DNA of 64,000 bases, taken from contig NC_030851.1 of the NCBI RefSeq assembly GCF_000208745.1, positions 8,858,112 to 8,922,111 of the forward strand, given 5' to 3'. Each line of letters begins with the position of its first letter. The first letter of the stretch is position 1. This document shows positions 12,695 through 24,458 of the stretch, piece by piece. The notes below the pieces were generated by a model that was not told where the DNA came from, searched no databases, and was given only the letters and a program-made list of their open reading frames with translations. The position numbers were made by a program, and so were the translations under genes. The DNA is from Theobroma cacao (taxonomy: Eukaryota > Streptophyta > Magnoliopsida > Malvales > Malvaceae).

Positions 12695-13508
12695 TAGACT
12701 TGTCAAAATGGGCCTAGCCCATTGGGTCAGTCTATTTTTATTAAATATGGGGTGAGTTGGGCTTGAAAATTTAAGCCCATATTAGAACTAGGCCTAAATG
12801 GGCCAGTCCATCAGATCAGTGGGTTGGGGTGGGCTAGGGCGGGCCAACCTTATGGGCAAAAAAAAAAAATTAATAATTTTATATATTTAACTATATAAAA
12901 TTGATAATTTAGTTACCAATGGTATTGCTTATTTTATATATTTTAATGTCTTTAATCTTTACTTGTCAAATTAATAATTTTAATTTAAATTAAAACTTAT
13001 TATCTCTTTTTCTTTTATGGCAATGAATATTAGATGATAAATTGATAATGATTTAGACTTGAGCCATTCTTATCTAAACAAGATTTAAAAGTTTTGCTTG
13101 AGGATGATGATTAAGGAGGATATAAATGAGTCTTGAAGTTTTTATTATTTGGTTATATACTTATGTTTGTGGGATGATAGTTTGTGTTAAAGATTTAAAA
13201 TTTATTTATGTAATTTATTTGTTTATTTATATTTGATGTAATTTATTTGTTTGTAATATGTTTTTATTATTCAATTTATGGATTAAATCAAAGAACAATT
13301 TTATTGATAGAAAATTTGTTAGGTAAAATTATAAAAATGATTTTTTTTTTAAAATAAATGGGCTAGCCCAACCTGATCCATGGGCTAGCAAGGGGTGGGT
13401 TAGGTTGAGATTTTGATGGCCCATGTAAAAAATGGGCTGGCTTGGCCTAACCCATATTTTCTCAACCCACAAGGGCTTGGGCCGGGCTAGCCCATATTGA
13501 CACCTCTA
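12695..13508. mobile_element. Non-autonomous hAT-type element, 814 bp
   Basis: The ends are imperfect inverted repeats: TAGACTTGTCAAAATGGGC on the left and, on the minus strand, TAGAGGTGTCAATATGGGC on the right. TAG-GGTGTCAA-type ends and an 8-bp target duplication are standard for hAT elements. Subterminal GGGCTAGCCCA-type palindromes are dense at both ends and the middle is AT-rich without an open frame. It therefore lacks a transposase and depended on another element to move. A duplicated copy of the host segment nearby preserves the uninserted site, which fixes the boundaries. Confidence 0.82.
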
Positions 13509-13850
13509 CCAAAGACCAAGCAAGTAGATCCATCACTCTCACTTGTAACCTTTTTTATTCTTCTTCATCTTTTCCAATCTTATTTATTTGTTTCATGCTA
13601 TCATGGGAAGATGTTTTAAGATTATTAAGATCTATTCTATAAGGCTACATAAGTTTTAGAAGATTGATTCTTACATAGAATAGGTGGTTTCCCCTATTAG
13701 TGAACTTACCAGAGACCAACCAAGTAGACACATCACTAGTCTAATGTTATCTTTTAATTACATGTTGTCATCGGAATGTGTTTGTAGATTATTGAGATCT
13801 TTTATCGAGTTGCATAAGTGATGCTGCCTTTTTAGTGTTCTAAAATATTA
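13509..13850. repeat. Degenerate tandem duplication of host sequence
   Basis: The string around 13612-13720 (GATTATTAAGATCT, then ATAGAATAGGTGG, then GAACTTACCAGAGACC, then AAGTAGACACATCAC) recurs in diverged form around 12600-12694 plus 13509-13540, and part recurs again at 13740-13840 (GATTATTGAGATCT, GTTGCATAAGTG). The unit is roughly 200-250 bp. No function was recognised. Confidence 0.6.
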
Positions 13851-15593
13851 GCAAGTTAAACATTGCTATTGATGCAAGATGACATCACTTGCAGTTCCAT
13901 TGTAAAATTATCCTTAAAGCCATTATACTCTAAGATTAGAAGAGGGAAGGTGAAGGAATAAGGAGGAAGTTGCTATTGGCTTACTTTACCTGAAGAGAGT
14001 TTAAGTTGGGATTAGGCTAAAGTGGCCTTCATTGAAATGGTCCAAATTTAGGGGTTTTGTATTGGTTTTGTATTGGGATGTTGATATTCTTCATGTTGCA
14101 TTTTGAGCTTAAAATTTTGTAGTGCTATATAGTTTATGTCCCTGATTAATTATTTGTCTTGATGTAACAAAGATGCTTTATCAAAACCACTCTAAGTTTT
14201 TCATAGTTGTCTTCAGATACTCAAAGAATCTTGTATGTAAAAACTACGTTGTTAGATAAGTAATAAGGTGCAGTTTATCTTTCTGTAAAGCCAACAACAA
14301 CTATAAATGTCAATCAATAAATAAACATTATATATTAATAGAGAAACAAAATACCGTTTGTCGCTTTATTATCTTGTCGAAGGTGGTGACGCAACGACAT
14401 CGTGTTAAATAGTTTTCATGCTACATAAATTCTAAAATTACAGGCTCTCCATTCTTGTAAGTAAAATTTTGAAAAACAAAGAAAGTATTACTAGTGTAGT
14501 TGGTCTTAGGAGTAAGGCCATGGCCACCAGAATAACGCCTCAATAAGACAATAATCATAGAAAATGAACATGATATTTTGAGACAGACCCAATTCCAAAC
14601 CCATTCATACCATAAATAATATGTATGAATTGTAATTCACAAGTCACAACCTTCAACTTCTGTGCATCATGACTCTAATTTCCCTATTTAGTACATACAC
14701 ACCCATATGAAATTTCAACATACCAAGCCATCAAATCAAATTTCAATTGGACCCATCCAAGGAAAATTGTACTTGTATGAATTTTCTAAAAGCCTAAATG
14801 TGGGGTGCTGAATACAACGGCTTCAAAATCCTCAAACTTCATCCGTGACTTCATTTCAACTATGACCAGTGGATGTCTCTTACTATCAAATTAAATGTCT
14901 ATTTCAACTTTAGAAAAAGTCATAACTCGAAAGCAAATTTTCCTAGCCTTGACTATATGGACCCTTGAAGGAAAATTTACCCAAATTGATTCAAAATTAT
15001 CAAATGTGAATTATCGGTATTTATAACCACGAGAAAAACTTTCCCAATATTTTCTTTACAGATTATATATGTTTAGTATTTTTTTTTGAAAATTCAAAAT
15101 ATATTTATTATAGAAGGAACAATTATGCTTATCTAGAAAAAAACAAGATGATTTTGCCCTATTTTCCTTTAATTCGATAATAACATGTCAAAATCCTTTC
15201 TTAAGAAATGATCTTACTTTCTATAAAAAAACAGCTCCCAACTATAAAAAAAGATCTCAAACCTAGAAAATCAATATGAACAGAACCTAGACAATAGCCC
15301 TAATAAGAACAAGATACTTTAAAAACCCCCAGTCTGTATACATTAATGTTCTCTGATTTTTGACTTTTGACACAAACTATACAAAAGACATTGTAATAAA
15401 CAATCACATTTAAACACCATGTTAGCCGAACCAACAACCTTAACAGCCACACCCAGGATAAAGACAGTCCACAAACAACATCCATATTAAGTCAACCATC
15501 TTAAAATCAGGTTGTCATCCATATATGTTCAGTATTAGAAGTCAGTACTCACCATAAAGTCAAATTCAATCAAACTTAGCTAAGAAAGCCAAT
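13851..15593. other. Intergenic DNA upstream of the first CYP81 copy
   Basis: About 1.7 kb without recognisable coding sequence, RNA gene or terminal repeats. The last 100 bp would be the former promoter and leader of the P450 relic. Confidence 0.4.
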
Positions 15594-17289
15594 ATGGAAG
15601 ATACCACAGTTGTTTACTCAACTCTTTCAACCATCATTTTGCTACTTTGTTTCAAGCTCTTGCTCAAACCAAGAGCTAGCAGCAAAAACCTCCCTCCAAG
15701 CCCACATTCCCTTCTAATTCTTGGCCACCTCCATCTTATAAAACCTCAAATCCACCGTTCCTTCCTAAACATTTCAAAAATATATGTTTGAATAATCTCC
15801 CTTAGGTTTGGCTCTCACCTTGTGGTTTTGGTTTCATCACCATTAAGTGTCGATGAATGCTTCACCATAAACGACATTAATCTAGCCAACAATCCCAAGT
15901 TCCTTGTAGACAAGCACTTGGAGTACAACTACACAATCATGACTGTCTCACCCTATGGTGATCTATTGGTGGAACCTTTGTCGCATCAGTGCCACGGAGA
16001 TTTTATCATCAAACCACCTTAGCATGTTCCTAAGCATTAGGAAAGATGAAATTAGGCGATTTCTTCTAAAATTATGGCGTGATTCACATCAAGGCTTTGC
16101 AAAAGTAAAACTTAGATTGAGACTTATGAATTTGGCATTTAACAATATCACGAGAATGGTAGCTGGAAAGCAATATTATAAAGATGATGTAGCTAATGAG
16201 GGAGAGGCAAGGTAGTTTAACGAGCTTATAATAGAGGTTTTTGAATGTGTTGGATCTGCCAATCTAGGCGATTTTGTGCCCATTTTGAATTAGATCGATG
16301 GATACGAGAAAAGACTGCAAAGGTTTGGTGTTACTTTAAATGGATTTTTGCAAGGATTGATTGATGAACATTGAAGAAAACATATGGGAAACATTATGAT
16401 TGATCATCTACTCTCTTTACAAGAATCACAACCTAACTATTATACTGATCAGATCATCGAAGGACTTATACTGGTTAGTTGAATTCATTCTTCTAATTAT
16501 TTGTTTGAATTCTCCTAGTTTATTTTGATATGCTTGTTGCATCATTATTGAGTCTTAAAAAAGTTGAAATACGTACGTCCTTGTCAGCTTGTTTTTGCTC
16601 ATTCAACTTAATTATTAAGAGGTTACATCTACCCAGCTTTTCCCTAGAGCTATATGAAATGACCATTTTGAAGAAACAAAGTACTTTGATTAACTTAACG
16701 AAATCAATTTGTGCTGCAGACTATGGTGTTTGGAGGAACTGACTTATTTGCAATTACATTAGAATGAGCATTGTCTGCTTTGCTTAATCATCCCGATGTG
16801 CTGAAAAGGCTAGAGCTGAATTGGATGCTAAAGTTAGCTAAGAAAACTTGATTAATGAACTACACATTTCTCAGCTACCTTATCTTCAAAATATCATATC
16901 TGAGACCCTTTGACTGTTTCCTACTACTCCTCTTCTGGTTTCACTTTTGGCATCTGAGGACTGTACTATTAATGGATACCATGTACCACATCGTAATGGT
17001 CAATGCATGGGCTAGACACAGGGATCCAAAGTTCTGGAATGACCCATTAAATTTTAAGCTTAAAAGGTTTGAGAATGTAGAAACAGAAAGTTACAAGTAC
17101 AAGTTATTGCCTTTTAGAGTTGGAAAGAGGTCTTGTCTTGGGAAAAATCTATTTCGATGTATGGTGAGCTTGACCTTGGGGTCATTGATCCAGTGCTTTG
17201 AGTGGAAGCAAGTTAGTGAAGAAGTAATTGACATGGCTGAAGGAGATGGACTCATCATGCCAAAGGTTAAGCCATTAGTGGTCAAGTGA
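15594..17289 (+). pseudogene. CYP81-type cytochrome P450 pseudogene, copy 1
   Basis: Relic of a two-exon plant P450. CYP81 members are endoplasmic-reticulum monooxygenases of specialised metabolism. Exon 1 runs from ATG 15594 (membrane anchor, then NLPPSPHSLLILGHLHLIK) to 16473; the intron is 16474-16719; exon 2 is 16720-17289. Kept pieces include [28 protein letters not shown] and the haem loop PFRVGKRSCLG with its cysteine. Lesions: frame change near 15785, broken frames around 15960-16020, stops at about 16213 and 16290, TGA at 16765-16767 in place of the tryptophan after TLE, a frame change through the K-helix region near 16900, and an early stop at 17287 where family proteins continue. 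The PERF motif has become LKRF. Copy 2 at 21701 is a close paralogue. Confidence 0.85.
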
Positions 17290-17380
17290 AAAGCTCACCT
17301 TATCATGAACATAATTTTCAATGAAGATACTTAAAATGCCCATTGCCACTGTATTTATGATGTTTTAGATACTAATAGTA

Positions 17381-17387
17381 ATTATTA

Positions 17388-17419
<32 letters not shown>
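17381..17419. repeat. (ATT)n microsatellite
   Basis: About 13 ATT units with one interruption, just 3' of the P450 relic. Confidence 0.9.
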
Positions 17420-17539
17420 TTGAAAGGTACTAGTAGTAATAATTGTAATGCATTTTATATGTTTTGTTATAAGATTGAATTTTCATTATATTTGTCTAAT
17501 GTTTGATACAAGAATATATATATATGAAGGATTGGGTAT

Positions 17540-19110
17540 CTTTTCACTTTGTCACAAGAATTTGGCTCTCCTAGGTAATTGGTGATGGTGATATGGTAAT
17601 AAAGAAAATGCTCTCTAGTGCAAATTAATATTAGAGAAGTATGGCCCAAGCTTAACTTCATGGTTGCCTTCGACATCTAACCCCAGTAGAATGTCCATGA
17701 TGTGGCGTAACATTGCCAAACTCCCTTCTTGTAGTGGCTTACAGAACTTGGTTGGCTTTGATGCTTGTAGATGGTTTATTAGTAATGGTGCCATTGTATA
17801 TTTTTGGATGGACACATGGCTTCTTGACAATGTGCCATTATGCTAATAGCATTTGTGTCTTTTCTCTTTAGCTGTGGATAAAGAGGTAAGAGTTCTTGAC
17901 ATAATTAACAATGGCATTTGGACAATTCCATTTAGACGAGCACTTTATTCTTAGGAGAGAAACATTTAATGAACTCCTCCAAATGTTGGCAAGGATTATG
18001 TTAGTCTCGAATAAAATGGACAAACTCATATGGAGACATGATCCTCAAGAGACCTTCACAGTGAAATCTTTTTGTTCACACCTTGATTCGAGTGACAATG
18101 ACCAAAATGTATGGTTCTCATCTTTGTGGCAAATTTTTATCCCCTTAAGGTGTAATGCTTCCTTTGGTTAGTAGTTCTTGATTCCATTCCCACAAAATGC
18201 TTTCTACATTCAAGAGGCTTCAATTTCAATAGTGATTAGATACGATGTGTGTGGTGTGGGTTAAAGGAGGAGTCATGTACTCATATTCTTCTACTTGCAA
18301 GTTCAGTTGGATTGTATGGTGCTTTGTACTTTAATGGTGAAAGCTTTCATGGGTCAACCCTTGTTCGATACCTTCTTTTTTACAATCTTGGGCTAATAAT
18401 GCTTTCTCAAGGATCTTACGCCCAAGGTGGATGATTGTCTGTGGAGCAACCTTATGGTCGTTATGGCTTGCATGCAATGAGTCCATTTTCAACAATAAGG
18501 TATGGAATGGTACTTAAATATTTTTTTCTTATTAAGACTTGCTCTATGTTTTGGATCTCATCCTTGTGAGGGTAAGTCCTCAATTGATGATATTGGATGG
18601 TACATGGATCCATGGTGTTCTAACACAAGAAGAATACCATTGCATAACAGATTTGGTATTCCATGGCAGCCCCGAGGTGAAGGGGAGTTCAAATTTAATA
18701 TTGATGGTTCTGCTAAAGGTAAACCTGGGCAAGCAAGATGTGGTGGAGTGCTTCGAAACTCTGATGGATATGTTGTTGGGGTATTTTGTGGGCCTTTAGG
18801 CATCCAAGATTCGAACTATGTAGAGATTATGGAAATTTTGCATGCTCTTAGATTTTTTTGATCCTTTCTTTTTGTAGAAGCTAATTTAATTGTTGAATAT
18901 AACTCTATGGTGGCTTTATCTTAAGTGAACAATATTGATCAAAACCCATGGGATAAATGGTCCATTTTCACTGAGATTGATGTCTTAAAGTAGATGATTG
19001 TTATGGTCACATTTATGCATACCTTGAGAGAGGCCAACTTCGCATATCTTTTAGCAAAATTGAGTATGGATAAGGCATTTACATTTTCAGCTTGGTGGTG
19101 ATACGTATGC
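17540..19110 (+). mobile_element. 5'-truncated LINE relic (C-terminal ORF2)
   Basis: Only the end of a plant L1-type ORF2 remains, broken by stops and frame changes. In order: the region after the reverse transcriptase (GAIVYFWMDTWL, about 17790), the zf-RVT region (DPQETFTVKSFCSHL, about 18040, with a CVWCGLKEES zinc-finger-like motif about 18245), and a plant-type RNase H domain (FKFNIDGSAKGKPGQARCGG, about 18690, ending with LAKLSMDKAFTFSAWW about 19055-19100). The catalytic reverse transcriptase domain is missing. A 3' UTR-like stretch runs to the TA repeat at 19317. No target duplication could be defined. It separates the two CYP81 copies. Confidence 0.8.
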
Positions 19111-19316
19111 ACTGTTTTGCTTGAGTATTTGTGCTATGATGTATGGTAGTCCTTTTCTGTGGTGATCCTATGTATGCTTATGTGTAGGGGTTTGTAAGCT
19201 AAAATGATATGGCTCTCTAGGTGATTTTGGAGGCATTTTCTACTCATAGGACCCCATGAGTTTCCCATGTACTGTCTTTAAATGTTATTAATAAAATTCT
19301 TATGATTGGCTGAGCA

Positions 19317-19337
19317 ATATATATATATATATATATT
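19317..19337. repeat. (TA)n tract at the 3' end of the LINE relic
   Basis: About ten TA units follow TGATTGGCTGAGCAA. This may be the LINE's own tail or an independent microsatellite. Confidence 0.75.
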
Positions 19338-20329
19338 ACATCAGGGTAGAATTTTGTAACTCTTTTGATTCTAACTATATAGAAATTTGAAAAATTAGAA
19401 TTGCATCTAATAAGGAGAGGTGAGTTTAGTTGGTATAGCAGGCTAAAACCACCTCACATGTGATCAAAAGGATTTCTATGTTTTCTGAGGGAACTGATGA
19501 TTTTGCTTCGTCAATTGCGATTTTAAATTTTTTTCCTTTTTCCTTTTTTTTATAATATCTTTTTTTTTAGTTTGAAAAAAAATATATTCGAATACTATTC
19601 TTTTCAAATAAGGATATCTTTAAGTATAAGATTTTATAGACAATACTCCAACATTTCTTTTAGTACAAGATGACAGCCGAGGGCCTTTTCAAACAGAATG
19701 GACATATTGTTGGGCCTAGCTCAATCCTTGTACTGAACTAGTTGGGTTGAGTGGCCAATCGGACCGATGCCCACATGTTATGAAGTTTTGAAAGCGATGC
19801 TGACAAGTGAAAATAGACCCATGGCACTAGGCCGTTGTAGGTTTATGCAATCTATTCGAAGCAAGTGTGTGCATGTTGGGTAAACGAAAATAGAGAATAC
19901 TAAGCGCCCTTTCATTAATTTGTTTAAATTCCAGACCTACTGGTTTTGGATCTTAAAAGGAAAAACGACTGATGGTTTTGGAAGGATACAAGTATAAAAC
20001 AGTTAGGCTCTAACATAGTTTTTTAACAAAGAATAGTATGCGTGCTTCATCAACTCTATTAGTATTAGTTGAACAATCCTCTTTGAATTGACAGGTAGCC
20101 TCCAAAGCTATTGCATTCCCAACAACATGAATTTCGTCGATGCTGATTATCTTTCTTCTTCCTAGCTGTTCTTCTTACAAAGAAACAAAGTGTACATTTG
20201 TTTTTTTTCTTTTCAGTGATGCATGTGCTGACGCAAAACACCTTTAATGAGACATTGCATCATGCAACACCTCACTATATCCATTACCAAAGGTCAATAA
20301 TTAATAACGCGGTGTGTGTGCGCTTATAG
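19338..20329. other. Intergenic DNA
   Basis: No gene or element was recognised. A GC-richer block (19665-19860) with GGGCCTAGCTCAATCC-like strings may belong to an old transposon but has no defined ends. Confidence 0.4.
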
Positions 20330-21412
20330 CATGTTTGGTTGGAGCTATTCCCCCTTTATTCCCAAGGAATTTTGGTTCCTTTATTTGGTTGAGAAATAGT
20401 CCAAGGAATAGCCATTCCATAGGAATGACTATTATCCAAAATCCTCCAAAACTAAGGAATAGCTAATACCACCCTCCTCTATGGTATTAGCTATTCCATG
20501 GTTAAGGAATAAATTCAAAAAATAATAAAGACTAAAAAACCTTTTACAAGTTTGAAAAATTACAACTTTATTTGTCTAAAATATTATTTTTCTCTCTCAT
20601 TCTCTTCTCTTTTGATTCCAATTTTTAATAAAAATTAATATTTAAATTATCAATTATTAATAAAATAAATTATAATTTTTACTTTTAATAAACAAATAAA
20701 TTAAAAATAAATAAGCATAATATCATTTAAATTATATAAAAATATTAATAATTAAATAATCAATTATTAATATTTTAAATCAATTACNNNNNNNNNNNNN
20801 NNNNNNNNNNNNNNNNNNNNNNNNNNNNNNNNNNNNNNNNNNNNNNNNNNNNNNNNNNNNNNNNNNNNNNNNNNNNNNNNTATTATTAATATTTTAAATA
20901 AATAATCAATTATTAATTTTTAAAAATAAAATAAAATAAAATAATTGATCACAATAATATTTAAATTAAATTAAATATTAATATTTTAAAATATAAATAA
21001 TTAAATTATAAATAAAATAATAATATTTAAAATATCAATTATTAACATTTTAAATAAATTATCAATTATTAATATTTTAAAAAATAAGATAAATATTAAT
21101 CATAATAATATTTAAATTAAATAAAATATTAATATTTAAATTATTAATTATTAATATTTTAATTAAATTCTAGATTATAAATATTTAAAAAATCTAATAA
21201 AAATAAATAGTTATATAAATAATAAATGGTGTTTTTGTCTTTTTATTTTTTATTTTTAAATTATTATTACCAACCAAACACTACAATAAATCATAATAAT
21301 TATTCTTATTTTATTTCTTTTATTGTACCAAGCTAAATAATAATTATTTTATTTTATTTTTGCATAATAACTATTATATTTTATTTTTATTTATTCCGCC
21401 AACTAAACGTAT
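20330..21412. mobile_element. AT-rich MITE-like element (Tourist/Harbinger-like ends)
   Basis: The left end AGCATGTTTGGTTGGAGC is mirrored by CCAACTAAACGTATCC on the right, whose complement reads GGATACGTTTAGTTGG. GCATGTTTGGTTGG-type ends are typical of Tourist-like elements. A second CCAACCAAACACTAC near 21272 suggests nesting. The interior is nearly pure A/T with repeated ATTATTAATATTTTAAAT words. No open frame exists. The expected 3-bp TTA/TAA duplication could not be confirmed. Confidence 0.55.
20788..20880. other. Assembly gap (93 N)
   Basis: A run of N lies in the near-repetitive ATTAATATTTTAAAT core of the MITE-like element. True gap length is unknown; repeat collapse is the likely cause. 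Confidence 0.99.
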
Positions 21413-21632
21413 CCTCAAGATTTAAAACAAAGCTGCGATTTTACCTTTTCTCTTGGTGCATGTCAATGTTCAAACAAAATAATTTCGTGGAGAATAAAAT
21501 ATAATTTTCCTGGAGAAGAATTTGGCCAATGATAACTAATGTCAAAACGAGGCAATCAGCCATTAAAACCACGAAACTAGAATCTGCTACTCATTAGCTT
21601 CTTGCCCAATACGTCCAGCAAAACCTGACGCC

Positions 21633-21645
21633 TATATATATATAT
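21633..21645 (+). promoter_or_regulatory. TATA box candidate of CYP81 copy 2
   Basis: TATATATATATAT lies about 60 bp upstream of the ATG at 21701, a normal position for a plant P450 gene. Its downstream reading frame is broken. Confidence 0.45.
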
Positions 21646-21700
21646 CATACATGCAAAACCGAAACATGACAAGTCACCACGAAATTGAACTTCGTCAGCT

Positions 21701-24055
21701 ATGGAAGACGTAACAGTCCTGTACTCAGCTCTGTCAGCCATTCTATTACTCGTTTCTTTCAACTTTTTGTTCAAGTCAAAAGCAGGCAACAAAAACCTCC
21801 CCCTACCCCCAACTTCTATTCCTATTCTTGGCCACCTCCATCTCATAAAACTGCCTGTTCATCTCGCGTTCCTCGACCTTTCTAAAAAACACGGTCCAAT
21901 AATGTCCCTCAAGTTGGATCTCGCCTAGTGGTCATTTTTTCATCGCCATCAGCTGTTGAAGAATTCTTCACCAAGAATGACATTGTTCTGGCTAACCGTC
22001 TACAGTTACTGATGGGCAAGCACTTGGGCTACAACCACACAAACATTGTGGCCTCACCCTACGATGACCATTGGCGCATCCTTCGTTGCATCAGCGCCAT
22101 TGAAATCTTCTCGTTAACCCGCCTTAATATGTTCACCAATGTTAGAAAAGATGAAATCAGGCAGTTGTTGGAAAAACTATCTCGCAATTCGCTTCAAGAC
22201 TTTGCCAAAGTAGAGCTTAAGTCAGCACTTTGAGATTTGACGTTTAACAATATCATAAGAATGGTAGCAGGGAAGCGGTATTATGGGGAGGATGTGGCTG
22301 ATGAGGAAGAGGCAAGGCAAGTTATGGAGCTTATAGCAGAGGTTTTTGAGTATAGTGGAGCAACCAATGCAGGGGATTTTGTGCCCATATTCAATTGGAT
22401 TAATGGGAATTACGAAAAGAAAGTGAAAGGGCTTGCTAAGACGATGGATGGGCTTTTGCAAAGAGTGATTGATGATAGTCGAAGCAAGCAAGAAGGAAAC
22501 ACTATGATTGATCATCTACTTCCTTTGCAAAAATCACAACCTCAATACTACACTGATCAGATAATCAAAGGGCTTATACTGGTTAGATCAATTCATTCGT
22601 CTTTGGCTATCTTTATTTATTACTAATTATATCCTCTTTTCTCTTTCGATATAAACGTGCGCATGTCCCCATCATATTACTTGTGAAAAAGAAGTACAAG
22701 TACTCCCGATTAATAATCATGAGGTCAAACTTGAAATAGACGTAAAACAAACGAAAAAAATAACTCTACTTCGAAGAAAAGCAAGCATATATATATATAT
22801 ATATATGTATAGTTAAATCAAGGTAGGCTTGAAAATGGACAGAGTCAGCAATTTTATACAGTGATTATCAACCTAAAACCAATATCTAAATATTGTAACC
22901 CAGAAAAATATGTACATTTCATTAATTGATGAATATATTTGCACTAGATCATTGAAAAACGTATATATAAATTAATTATTTAACAGAGATTAAAGCTTAA
23001 TAGGAATATAAGACAGAGAAAAAGATAGGAATGCTTTATTTCTTCTTTTGAAAGGAAAAAGTTGGTTTAGTCTAAGTTTATTTCTTTCTTTATTTCCATT
23101 ATGCATTTAATTTAATAATGTTTTTTAGTTTTCAGTTTTTCGAAATAAAAGTCTATAGTTACTATATATAACTTTTTTATTTTGGCTCCAGCGATTCACC
23201 AAAAGAAAGGGGGCAATCGAATATTCTTTTTCATTGCATTTAATATGTTGCAAATTTAAAATAAAAAAATCATAATGTCAAATGAATTAATGAACATAAA
23301 ATTTTTCGGAGTCATAAGATCCTGTCCATATCCCCTTGAACCCCACACCATTGCAAATTATTACTACATTAATTGATATAAGTTGCCTTCACGTATCCAT
23401 ATTGCTTATATTTCTAGTGTATATGAATTTGGCCATGGTGCAGGTTTTAGTGCGTGCAGGAACTGACACAACTGCAGCACATTAGAATGAGCATTGTCTG
23501 CTTTGCTTAATCACCCTGGTGTGTTAAAGAAGGCTAGAGATGAATTGGATGCTAAAGTTGGTGAAGAAATCTTGATTGATGAACAACACATCTCTAACTT
23601 ACCTTACCTTCAAAATATCATATCCGAGACTTCCCGATTATATCCAGCTGCTCCACTGTTAGTTCTGCACATGGCATCTCATGACTGAACCATTGCTGAA
23701 TACGATGTGCCCCGTAATACAATTGTATTAATAAATGCATGGGCCATAGGGATCCAAACTCGTGGGATGAGCTACTCATTTTTAAACCTGAAAGGTTTGA
23801 GAATGGGGAAACAAAGAGCCACAAGTTCATGCCGTTTGGGTTGGGAAGGAGGGGTGTCCAGGGGCAAGTCATGCCCAGTGTGTGCTGGGCTTGGCCTTGG
23901 GTTCTTTGATTCAGTGCTTTGACTGGAAGAGAGTCGGTAATGAAGAAATTGACATGACTGAAGGACATGAGTTGACAACGCCCAAAGCTCAACCATTAGT
24001 GGCCATGTGCAGAGCTCACCCAATCATGAACAAGGTTCTAGCTGATGCTATTTAA
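21701..24055 (+). pseudogene. CYP81-type cytochrome P450 pseudogene, copy 2
   Basis: Better preserved than copy 1. Exon 1 is 21701-22581 (anchor, GHLHLIKLPVH, KHLGYNHTN, FNNIIRMVAGKRYY), the intron is 22582-23443 and holds a TA repeat near 22790, and exon 2 is 23444-24055 (AGTDTTA oxygen-binding helix, [11 protein letters not shown]-helix motif). Read across frames, the C-terminus reaches PIMNKVLADAI and TAA at 24053, the usual family length. Lesions: one-base frame change near 21920, TGA at 22231-22233, a frame change plus TGA at 23488-23490 replacing the tryptophan after TLE, TGA at 23686-23688, and frame changes near 23745 and 23850, the last removing the haem-loop cysteine from frame. The stop after TLE is identical in copy 1, so inactivation at that site came before or was shared during the duplication. 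Confidence 0.87.
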
Positions 24056-24458
24056 AATGTTTTCTTGTACAAATGTCTTCTTCTTGATTTATTTTAGTGA
24101 CATTTTGTGTCAATACTTCAAAATTTAGGTATATATTGTGTTCAATAGATTATCATTTTATAATCATAATTTTAATAAAGTTTAGTTACTTCTTTTGGGC
24201 AAGATTCGACTGTAGGAATAAATAATCTCACTGAGCCTACTTTAGGCCTGATTTTACAATTGTTACACTGAATTTTTTTATTTAAAAATAGGATTCAAAA
24301 CATTCAAAATTTTTATCAACACAGATGTATGTATATTATTTTTTTAATTTAAAAACTAAATTCAAATCTTCGCTTTTCTCTAATTTTTTTTTAAATTATT
24401 GCATTAAATTTAGCATTAATATCTCTTCAGGCACATGATAAAGGAAATACACTAGAAT
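24056..24458. other. Intergenic AT-rich DNA
   Basis: Nothing recognisable between the P450 relic and the start of the LINE; the element's true 5' end probably lies in the last part. Confidence 0.4.
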
